This document shows, piece after piece, positions 27,701-39,700 of a stretch of 60,000 nucleotides of DNA. The stretch is from Bugula neritina. Taxonomy: Eukaryota; Bryozoa; Gymnolaemata; Cheilostomatida; Bugulidae. The notes beneath the pieces are model-generated. The model ran no database searches. It was not told where the DNA came from and saw nothing but the letters and a program-made list of their open reading frames with translations. A program made the position numbers and the translations under genes. The stretch spans positions 29,104,173 through 29,164,172 of the forward strand of contig OZ037766.1 in the NCBI GenBank assembly GCA_964035545.1. The letters run 5' to 3'. Position 1 is the stretch's first letter. Every line of letters begins with the position of its first letter.

Positions 27701-30700
27701 TGCATTTTGAAGGCGTAATTTTTATTTCTGGGAGCAGTAATCAATGTTTGGTGAATTTTCTGCATTGAGCAGACGAATTCTAAACTACTCGGGACGTCTG
27801 AGTTATAAGTAAGCAGCCGCGTGTATATCTGGGTAATCATTCCCTTTCATGCAAGGTTATTAGTCTCACTATTGATAGGACTTCAAGTTGTACATCTAAC
27901 AGCTATATAGTATATATATTACTTCACATATGTTCTCAATGTTATTCTGTAGCTGCTTTATACAAACTTGCTCTAGTTCAAACATTGATATCAGTAACCT
28001 TGAGTGATAGACACAATTATTTATTTTATTGCAACTGTTGAGATCACCAATAAAAATAAGTTAATGTTGAAGTAATGCAGTATTACAAAATTGAAAATAT
28101 TGTATGCATCCCCCATCTATTTTATTTTTTGATTTCAAATGAAGAATTTCAATCTTTATTACCTAAATTTGTGCTTACTAAATTCAATTATATATGAATA
28201 TCTCAACAAATGATTCAGCATTTGCCTGTAATAGCATATAGTATAGTATAGCACGTACAGCATAGTATGCTATAGCATATAGTATATGTAGTACAATATT
28301 ACATAGTATAGTGTGGTATAGTATAGTGTAGTATAGTATAGTGTAGTATGGTATAGTGTAGTATAGTATAGTGTAGTATAGTATAGTGTAGTATAGTATA
28401 TTGTATAGTATAGTGTAGTGTAGTATATAGTATAGTATAGTATATTGTATAGTATAGTGTGGTATAGCAGCACAATCTTGGTTACTTACTCAAAGCATCT
28501 AATGTAATATACAGGGCTGACACTAGTCTATGTAGTATTCAATTAAATATAGAGCCATATACTAAGGACAAAGTTCCCATTCTCCACTCTGTTGAATTAT
28601 TCAGAATTAATCAATCGGAAACCTTCCCTTGTTCCATACTAGATACACAAAATCGTGTCCAAGATATTTATAGCTTCCTTGTCATGCGGGTGGTGTGCGT
28701 GTACACCCATAGTTATCAATGGGAATTGAGGTTATTGAATGTATTAGTTGCTAATTGTTGAGATATGAACGGAAACTCGGTGAGCCAGTACCCTGTTACT
28801 ATGTTGTAAAGTATGTCATTGTAGGCTTGTATAGTGTCAGTTGGTATGACAAATTATACAGTACCTGTTTGATTTATTTCTCCTTATATTCATGAATGCC
28901 AGTTATTTCAATATATGACTGATTATAACCAAATACAGCCAACTAAGATAGCCTGAAAAGTCACTAAGTTGTAATTATTTTACAATAATTTTTTTTGCTG
29001 TTTTGTTGTAAGAGTAAAATGAATAGTTTGTGTAAAAACATGTTTTTCTGAGATATTAAAACGTTGCTGCTGGTTCAAATCAATTTGCAGTGTTTCTATA
29101 TTCCCTAACCAAAGCTAACAACTAATTTTTAGTGAATTTTTACAGAAAATGAACAAAAAAGTAACTTTTCTATTTCGGTTATTGAGAATTTGAAATTATT
29201 ATTTGACTTTTTATGCCGTTTTTTCAGAAACTTGAAGATAGATTCAAGTATTCTTTGAAAGCTACTCACACCCTGACTTTGCCAATTCATTACTTATCTA
29301 AGCCTTTCATGTTCCTTTGCCTTTCATCATAACTTTCTATTGAATTGTTGTGAAATAGGAGAATGTGAAAAGATTCTCTCACTATGAAACTAGCTCTAAT
29401 ACAAAGAGTCATGTGACCTAACACAAAGTGTCATGTGACCTGCTTTTAACTTGTTTAGTTAAACCTGATCTGCCAATATTGCTGCCATAATAGCCTCATA
29501 TATGTTGTTTCACAAAGTCAAAAACATGTTTGGTATTTTCTTAGCAAGTGGGGATTGCAGCTAATAAAACATTTGGTAAGCTGTAGGCACCTGAATTGTA
29601 GCATTTTACTGTGATATACATGTAGAGTTTTGCCGTAGATCTAACTCTATAGAAGTTTAAGCTGTACGGAATTCTAAGCAAGATAAGCATAAATTGTGTT
29701 TTTTCCTTCTCAAACTAAAACTTGCAAGTCAAAAAAAGTTTTGATAATCAAATTTATTATTAGCATAACTTTCAGTTACTATTCTGAGATGCAGTGCACT
29801 GCAAACTAATGGAGCCGTCAATTTGTCTAAGATGCGCTACATTTATTAATAGATATTTGAATGTCAAATGCCTGCTATAAAGTTTCACCTTGTTGTACAA
29901 AAAGCTGACTCTTATAAAGGTGCTTGTCTCTAATAGTCGCTTAGGCCTAAACCACAAAAGGTGTGGTGTTGTATTACTATGCCTACATTATCACAATCGC
30001 TTCACACCTCCTATTGTCGTAAGCAAGCCTATTATAGACACTGGACACTTGACACAACCAACTATCAGATAAAACTTGCTCAGTCTTGCTGGTTGTTAGA
30101 CATAACTATAATCACAGAGCTTGTTATCTTCTTTTAATAAAAAGAGTATCATTATTTGCAGCATCTTGCACAGTGAATATCATTTTATATTTCTATATAC
30201 AAAACTTTAAATATACAACTATATCACAGAGTCGCTTCGATGTAGGGTGTGTAACTATTCAGAATTATAGAGCAATGTACAAAATAAAAAAATAATTTAA
30301 TAACTATCATAAAATATTTATAATAAAAGATTTCAGGCTAAGTTGTCTCTATTTTACCAACTTCTCTGTAAAGTTTGTCTGCAATGTGTTCACCAGCTCC
30401 CTCTCTTAACTCATCTAAACATTGCTCACGTTTCAATTCTAATGTTCTCAGTCGGAGTCGTCTATCCTTTCTTCTCTGCTCTCGATCTTTAATGTCCAAC
30501 TTACTAATGTTCTCTGAAATTCCTGCCGTATTCGTTTCACTGTGAAGATATTTTTTCCTATACTCACTGCTAGCCTCTCGACAGCTTGCACTACGTCGTA
30601 CATGGGCATCTATTGCCGTCTTCAACTCTCCCATTATATCCGCTGTGTTACTTCTTGTGTACTGTCGTTGGGAGTTATTCCTATGGAGTTTATTATGATT

Positions 30701-33700
30701 TCTTTCTGGTTTTACATCTAGTATCTGTTGTGATGTAATATCCTGCAGAATGTCATATTTAGTTGATTGAGGAATTTCAGATGAAGAGGTTTGTTTGTAA
30801 GCTTGAGGTAGGTTTGCCTGAGTATCCGTGTTCTGTGTGTTTGAAGTATGGGCGTTGTCTGCTTCTGTCTCGGAATCAGAACTTTTCTCTAGACACCCAC
30901 ACTGGGAGCTGCATTCATGGTGATCGCCGTTACAGTCCGCTGGGCAGTTGGAGTCACACTCTAATTCCACTTCCTGTTCAGAAAGCTGCTCGTCGTCGCA
31001 TGAGGCTTCATCTTCGGACAGTTCAATGATCTCTTCGTCCGTGCAGCTTTGTTCATTGTCTGAATCTGGTGGACAGTCTGATTCAGACTCGACTTCTGAA
31101 TCGTAATGATTGTTATTTTCTATGTCGGAGTTTGTGCTTTCTGGTATACTGCCGTCTTCTTCATCTGAACTAGCCTCGTTTTCATACTCTACTTCACTGT
31201 GATCGCATTCCGAGTCACAATAGTGCACATTCTCATCCTCTAAAAATAGAAAGATATATGAGTGTTAGCATTATGTCACAGCATTCAGTATCTAATTAAC
31301 TGGGGGTTCCAGTTATTCTAAGCTCTAATTTTTTCCGCAATTCATAAAAAGTTAAAACTGATGAACAAACACTATTTAGCCCTTTGAAAAGGAAAAGTAG
31401 CATATAATTTAAACACTCAAATGTATGGCTGCGATAATACAAGTTTGCCCCTAACTTCTGTCACCTGCATTCTATTTCCTCTCTCATAAATTCCTACATT
31501 TAAGGGGTTTTTTGGAGTAAAGAATTGCATTCATTTTGACATAAACCTGATGCTGAAGTAGGTAATCATAGAAGTTCTTACCACCTGATTCCTCCCCATC
31601 AGTTCCATCTCCCTCCGAATCCATTTCCTCTTCTTCTGCTTCCTGTTCTTCATCAGCCGAGTATTCCACGTCACTCACCTCAATGACATCTTCTATCACT
31701 CCTGTAGCAGCTTTCTCCTCTGCTAATATCCCTTCACTGGCCGACACCAAACTCATATCTGAGTCTTCATCAATATGTGGCAAATCTGACTGTCGGTTTG
31801 CCCTTGGGCTGCTGTGTTTAGAAGATGCTTCATTTTCTGCGGCGTCACAATACTCTGAGTCAGATTCTTCAGATGTGTATCCAGCAGAGCTGTGACGGTC
31901 TGTACGCCTGGCTGGAACTGGGGGTCCTTCGCAGGAGTCATTTTGTCTGTTGTTTACCAAAGTGTAGTTGTGAGGTAGTCCACTGCCCATGGAGGCTGGT
32001 ACAATATATTCTGTGCCAGAGTCTGCATGCTTACTGGATCCGCAGAATACAGTAGACAGCGCTGACACCACGCTACCCATGGCTGACCTCTCCCTACTAG
32101 TGTCACTAAGCTTAGTGTTTCTGTGTTGGCTGGACTCACCCACTCTGGTTAAATGATGCGATGAATACTGGTTACTACTCATGTTCCGAGATTACAATAA
32201 TACACTTGAATAAATTCTACATCAGTTAGCATAAATACAATACCTTGAAATATTATTTCAACTAGCAGACAATGTTTGTTTTTGTATTAATCCATGATTA
32301 GTTTAGCGAAAAGAATGGGTTATGCTTGCAGGTTAGAGTTAATCAGTGCATCAGTTCTTTATTTTGGTCCAGCAGTTTCAATTCTTTCCGGCCACCACCC
32401 TGCCGTATTGTGTATGTGTAATGTCTCAACCCAGTCTTTTCTCTTCTTTAATGTCACAGCGTCACAATGTCTCCATTTCAAATTATTTTCGTCACGTTTG
32501 TTGAACTATTTTAAATTTTCTTGTAATGCTGCCAGAATTTTCTCTCTCAACTGCTGCCTGCTGCTGGTTTACTCTGTGTTTAAATGCTGAGTACTAAATG
32601 CAGACAGCTTCTCTCACCTCAGCATATCAAATAAGGTGGTCAGTTAGAACTACAAAGGTATAAGCTGTTATAAAGTGGGCGGTCCTTAACCCACATTGCA
32701 TAAACGCATTGTTTCTAAGAGATTGTACAGTGTATCAATTGATTTGGACTTGTTATGTTCACAGAGTAATACTATCCCTTTCAGTAATCTGACTCTACCT
32801 GCTTTATGTTACATAATTTTTCCATATAGTAACAATATCTTTATGCAATATAGAAATAACTAATATGAATGACTCGTTTATTTTGTTACGTATGTAAGGA
32901 GGTGTTTGTTTGACCACAGCTGCACCAACTTGTGTATCTACCTCGAGTGCTTGCTCACTCACCTTTATCTCAAAGTATCTATTCTCATTAATTAACTTCA
33001 GCTACTCAAATAAGTTAAAGTGGCTCTAATAGTAATTATTACTAAATTATATTTATTTATTCATTTACGCTACTTTTACTTTGTCTAACTGGACAATCTT
33101 GATTATAACCAAGTGGTTTTGAAACAGTTTCATAGAGGCACTAAATAAAATATATGACCTATAGAATTGAGTAAATACGTTTTAAAGTATTTGATCTAGG
33201 AGATATAATTTTTGTGTACTTTACTAGAATGTTTTCATGTATTTAATATATTGGATTTTATCATATGTAGGAATTGTATTTCAACCAATGAAAGTCTAAC
33301 AAATTAATTATATTAGTATGGGCAACTTTAGTTTCTGTAAGCTCTGTAATATTTTTACAGCTGTATGTTGCTTTAATATTTTTTAATATATATTTTCCTG
33401 TACAGTATATAGCACTACCAGTGTTATACTTGTTATATTCAATCTTGTTTATTACAAAGTTGTTTTGCTGTGTAACAGCGTAATCTGATATATATTGTAT
33501 AATTTTGCATTGCCTTTTAGGAATTGATATTTATATCTCATTTCAAAGTTTACATTTATTTTTAATAATAATTTTCAAAACAGAAAGTTTAATATTTCAC
33601 TACCCAATTCTAATCCAAATCATTTTATCCAATTGGCTAGAGCCATGGGAACATACCTGTTGCTTAGTAAAGCATGGCTTATCATAACAATCAAGTGAAA

Positions 33701-36700
33701 GTGTAATAGACTGCCTTGTTTATACAATTCTAATCGCTGCCCAATCTGTAAAGAGTTGCTTAACTTAAGCTGAATACCCAGTCAGTTAGTTTGACTTTTC
33801 TATGTTCAGAGTCATGTCAAGAATTTTCTCAAGTCTTGAGTTATTTTGTCAGGTGGTTTCTGCTTCCTCTCATGGCATTGATTTCTCACTATCTCAGGTG
33901 TTTCCCTGTCTGGTATGTTCTCCACCATCTCAGGTGTTTTCCTGTCTGGTATGTCCTCCATCTCAGGTGTTTCCCTGCCTGGTATGTCCACCACTATCTC
34001 AGGTGTTTCCCTGCCTGGTATGTTCTCCATCTCAGGTGTTTCTCTGTCTGGTATGTCCACCGGCAAGCTGAGTGTTCCCTTGTCTAGTATTTCCACCACC
34101 ATGCTGGGTTTTCCTATTTCTCAAACTTGCTCAGTTTTAAGCAGATAGTGGACACTAGAAGTCATGGTGGACTGTTAGCCTAGGGCCACACTGTGCGTAT
34201 TTTCGCATGCGAAAATTAAAATCACAAGTAGCAAAGGTGTCCACTGTAACGTCAGTGATGCGTGATAAATACAGCTTTCATTTTTAAATAGCACTTGCTT
34301 TCAATAAGACGCAATTTACTGGAATATAGCACTAAATAAAGAAATTGGGCTCGCTGAATAACTACCAGCCAATTAGGTGACGACGACAGAGACGATTCGC
34401 ACTTGCGTTGAAAATGCAGAGCGACAAGTGCGAATGTTTTCTCAACTTGCACAGTGGACACCTTTGCTACTTGTGATTTCAATTTTCGCATGCGAAAATA
34501 CGCACCGTGTGGCCCTAGGCTTACTCTGCTATTGTTGGCACATTTGAGTTTAGGTTAGCTTCAGTGGTCCTGCTTGATTGCTAGAAATAGTAATATTGAA
34601 TAAAAATCAGAAACTCCCACCGGGAAGGTGTAAGCTCAGGGGAATCCTAGTAACCTGGTTGAGTGGAGTGGAATAGGAAGAATGAAAGAGGTTTTGCTGC
34701 TGTCAAGATTGATGATGTTCTCAATCAATATGCTGACCTATTTAGTGTACTCTGTGTTAACACTTTGTTTTCAATTTTCTTCTATCAAGGTTTTTCACCT
34801 CCTATGGCTGCATAACACAGAGTGTGGAGCAGGTGTTAGTGCTGTGTGGAGATGTGATATTTATAGGCCACATGTGTTAAAGATACACATATATAAATAT
34901 TTATAAACCAAGTGTGGGGCAATATCCATGACTACTTGCATTTTCTTTCAAACTTTGTATAGTATGTTAGAGTAGTGAGTATCTATGCATAACCTGGTAG
35001 GAGGCTCTGTATAAACTGCTTCGATTTTAGCCTCAGTTCTAGAACCTGATTTTAGTCATACTTAGGCTGTCTGTACGCCCTCTTATTACTGGTACATTGC
35101 TAAGCTCTATGACCTGTGGTGGCTTGTTGAAAATAGAGTATAATACTAAGTAGAAAGTTGCTGGGCCAGTTGTTGCCTATCTACTAGCAGTAGGACATTG
35201 TTTAAACAATCTAGTCTAGTATATATAGCTGAGGTTGGTAGTTCTAAAATCACAAGGCTGGCTATATTCGCTAGCTATCTGAGCTCAATTGCTTAAAGAA
35301 TCTCTGACACACTTTATTTATGTAGTATTAAAATTTTCATATCCATCTTAGCTATCATCTGCAGGCTGTTTGAGTGTTGTGCGCTCTTACAATTTTGTGT
35401 TTTAATGAATTTTGTTCAAACATGTCTTAAATTAATTTGGGATTTCTCACCGCTTGCTTTCAGTAGGCTCGAAATATACTATTATTATTATTATTATAAA
35501 ATTAATAGTAATTATAGCTGACTTTCATTACATGCTATTCTTAGCTGCTGCAATACACAACTTAATCAATGAGCTGTCTTGAATGTTCAAAGTTTAAGGG
35601 TTGAATTCAAGACAAGTTTGTGCAAAAGTTATCATAAAACAAAATTATTTGAGCACACAACCCCCAAACACTATGTCAATGATAGCTAATATGAATATTT
35701 TAACACTGCATATATGAGGTTTTCTCAGAGATGCTTTAATTTTAAAACTCAGTTAATTGTAGAAGCAGGCATTGCTCTTATAGCCCGAAGGGGAATTCCT
35801 TAGCATCATCTACGCTGACACTAATCACATAGGAAAAAATAGAATGATTTGGTGCCTTGACTTTATCATGGCTGTGTATTCAACATTATTTTATCCTTTG
35901 TGTACAATGTCACGAGATATTCATAATATTCAATGAACATGGCGCTACTGATAGTATCAATACTGCCTAGTGACGCATATTAGACGGAAATGCTACCTGA
36001 TATAAGCTACTTTGTTTTGTCGTAGGTTTTTTCTCCTGCATGTATTATGTTGAGGTGAACAGTTCAGAAACATGAGAGATGTTTTCGTGTATTTTTTGTG
36101 TTGATTATTAGCCACCCCCTCTCTCCATATCTCTGAATAATTCAGTAATTGTTACTCTAAGCGTTTACTTTTAGTTATTCTTTTCTATATTTATTTTCTG
36201 CTATCACTTTAATGTAGATATGGGTGAAAAAAGTTGACATATAAATAAGCTGCCTTTGAACTGGGATGAAAGCACTAGGCACCAGTTCTTCCATTTGTTG
36301 ACATTAAGTGTTAACGTAATGTAATATTATAATCCTTCACTGATAAAGCAATGCACTGGTACCTGAGACTCTGTAGCTCAGGGCTAAACAAGGTCACTAT
36401 TATCATCTCTCTTATGATGCTAAACCTTTGAGAAGTGTAACTTTTACATCTCAATGTGCTGTAAATTTTTATGACACGTTTAAAGTGTCAATTTCATGAA
36501 TGTTAATAGCAAGTACTTGCAAGTGACCTGGTAAAACAGTACTTGATAGTTAGATAGGCAAGGAATTTTATACATTGACTACCCTGTTTTAGTTGCCAGT
36601 GTGTTGGCATAAATCTATGGAACCTTAACTGGAATCATAACATTTATCTGTCAGACCTAAAGTTTGAGAGATTTCATTCTTAAGTTTATATTATTTGTAT

Positions 36701-39700
36701 TATATTTATCTTAAATACATTAGATTTGTCTTCTCTTTTTCAACAACTTGTTTATATGTAATCTAATTCCATAACTTTATTCACATTCAATATGATTTCA
36801 TCGGCTGGTAGATTCGCTATTAATAAAATATAAAACTAGTATTCAGAATTAAGCTGTTTGTTTATGTGTTGTTTGTCATAGTTTTTGTTTTTGTTTTTCT
36901 GTTAGAAGTCTCTGCAAATTACATCACTCCGGCAATCTCTCCGATATCAGTGACAGGAAGTGGCCTCCATATTGCCGAAGAATCTAAGAGGGCGTCATTT
37001 CTCATCAACCCGTTTGGCCAGGCTGGTCAGCCAAGTGTACGGATAGAAGGTTTGTTCCAAGTTTTACGTTCCTCTGAGTTCGATGCCATACGACTGCAGC
37101 TACCGAACTTCATTGTGTGTTGTTAGGTTTACAATACTAAATATCTTGTCAATTAAACTAAGGAGTTGTCCACTCATCGCCGCAGTTGAATTATTGACAT
37201 GCTCTGGGCTTCATCAGCTGATGTTTCTACTGGAACCTTCTTTGACCATTTGGCATACTATCAAGGCGGTACGTTATCAAACATGCCCTTTTATAATGCT
37301 AGGTCCTCACTCTATAGCCAAGACTAACATACAGCCGGTAGACTCTGCTGAAGGAAGGAGGTATGAAGTGACGTACGTACCTGTAGAGACAGGTATATAC
37401 AATGCCTACGTCATGTGGAATGACAGAGACATCGAAGGTATTGTTGCTACAGTCGGTCTTGAAAGAACTACTCCACATGTAGAAAAATATATTGGCGTTG
37501 ACTTTTCACATGAAACCAGCAAAGAAAATGTTTACTAAAGTAACCTGATGTAATGATGTAGTTTCCTGTGATTTAACAGGAGAAGACAATTGCCTACTGC
37601 ATGTAGTTTCCTATAGAGACAGAGAGGGAATAACTCCATGTAGTATTTTATTTAGATAGAGGAGATAACTCCGTGTAACTGTTGTATACTGCAGGCAGCC
37701 CGTACCATCCCAGAGTTGTGGACTCTAAGATGGTGAAGCTAGACGGAGACTGGTACTCTCATGTGGATGAGGAAGGAATACTCTCTCTCCAGGCGTCTCA
37801 GAATAAACGCCTTCTGTTTGACGTCAGCAGAGCTGGGCCAGGTATAGCTACGCAGCAGACTCTCTCCGTTTCTCACCGATTCTTATCAGATCCATTTTGG
37901 TCCTGCACACAGCAGACCAACATCATTATGTTGTTACAGTTACAACTAGCTAAGTGTGTTGCTTTTACTGAATGTATTTTTATGGCTGAAGTTTTCATTT
38001 CTTGTTTGGTGAAATAAGATGATTTGTATGGACAGCTAGTTATTAGTTTATACTAGCAGATAAAGAAAAATTAAAAATTTGTACATACAATGAGAGCTCT
38101 TGGTTATATACAGAGTAGTTAGCTATATCTAGACGAGTATGTTTCAAGGTGAACTAAAGGTGACTGGCAGGCACTTAGCCTCAGGCTCACCTCTGCAGTG
38201 CACAGTATCGGAGAAAGATGTCTATCACTACTGGGTAGATATTGTAGCCAGTGAACCTGGTGATGCTTCCATAGATGTTGAGTGGAGTGGCTTCCCCATC
38301 CCTAAATCACCCATCAGGTTTGATTATGTACTATGTCTACTTTTACTCTATAGTATTCTAATGGAACTTCATAGATAGTTAAGTTGTGGTGGTATAAATT
38401 GTTTGGTTTTAATTTGATCATAATTAATTTTAATTTTATTATTATTAATTTAATTATATTTTTAGTTTTATTTGTTTAATGAATGAAAATGGTATATTCA
38501 AATGTAATGAACAAAGTGTGTTCTATATATGCAGTCATATATTATGTATGCTATATATGCAGTCATATATATATATATATATATATATGCTATATATGCA
38601 GCCATATAGTATATATGCTATATATGCAGTGATGCATGCACTAAGATATTCTCTGCAGGGCTGCTGTGGTTGCGTCTGCTAGAGCTACGAACGGCCATGT
38701 TGCCAGACCTCCGCAGGTTGTACTCAGTGGGTTCGGTTTAGAGTCTGCAGTAGTCAACAAAGTAGCTGAGTTCTACATAGATGGAAGTCAGGCTGATAAA
38801 GGTGAGGGGGCGGTAACTAAAAATATGATATTTCTAACTTGAGTATTTGCTAAGTTGACTTTCTGATCAGTTATTATACTATTGGAAAGTTTGACTCTTG
38901 ATTCAAAAATATTGATTTTTTAGTAATGTGACCACACTTATGTAGTGTAATGTTCTATTTTATTGCATATTATATTCTATTCTATTAAATATTGTATTCT
39001 ATTATATTTTATTCACTAATTCTTCTACTGAAGGTGTTACAGGAATTAGAATAATTATCTCATTGCAGGCTCTCCAGGAGTAATACTTACCAACTCCAGA
39101 CTACAGAATTTGCAGACGAACATTGTAGCTGTTGGTGAGAGTGAATACAGATGCAGTTATACTGTCCCGGAGTCTGGTAGGTTTTATTATTCTATACGTC
39201 TTAAACTTGTACATGTAGACTGGTAGGTCTTATTATTCTATACGTCTTAGACTTGCACATGTAGACTGGTAGGTTATAGTTCCATCAGTGTTCTATACGT
39301 CGTAGACTGACAAATATAGAGTTTAATACTTTGGATTTTTTTTGTTTTTTACTTATTATTCATGTTGTTTGTTTTCTGAGTGAACTGACATTTGGCTTTT
39401 TTTTAAAAAACTGTTAAAGTTGTTGATTTTATTACTAAATATTATTATAAAAATTTAGCTATTATCTTATTTTGTGTTAAATTACAGAAGGCTTATTTTC
39501 AAATTAATTTTTCAAAATTTTAATCCATAGTTTTAAATTAAATTTTAATTGTAATTTTCACTATTTAGGTTAATTTTAAAATTCTATCATTTTAGGAAAG
39601 TGAAATGAACCCCCCTCCCTCCCTTATACAGCGTCCTATGTCAATGTTGGTCCTATGTCAATGTTGCATTTCAGTTTTGACAACATATCAATTACCATGC

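Larger units (their letters stand above)
26341..36905 (+). other. Filamin intron 23 (10.5 kb) with nested features
   Basis: This intron is several times longer than any other in the gene. It holds an opposite-strand two-exon gene (30338-32182), a TAGTATAG-type microsatellite (28230-28470), a 33/36-bp minisatellite (33895-34104) and a MITE (34178-34520). The remaining stretches (26341-28229, 28471-30337, 32183-33894, 34521-36905) are AT-rich. I see no exon, tRNA or recognisable element in them, apart from two TCATGTGA boxes at 29409 and 29431. Confidence 0.7.

Noticed and set aside
28270-28473. Minus ORF of repeated LYYTTLYY
   Set aside because: Simple-sequence translation of the AGTAT microsatellite.
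34252-34491. Minus ORF of 79 codons inside the MITE
   Set aside because: Lies within the inverted ends and unique middle of a non-autonomous element; no transposase motif.
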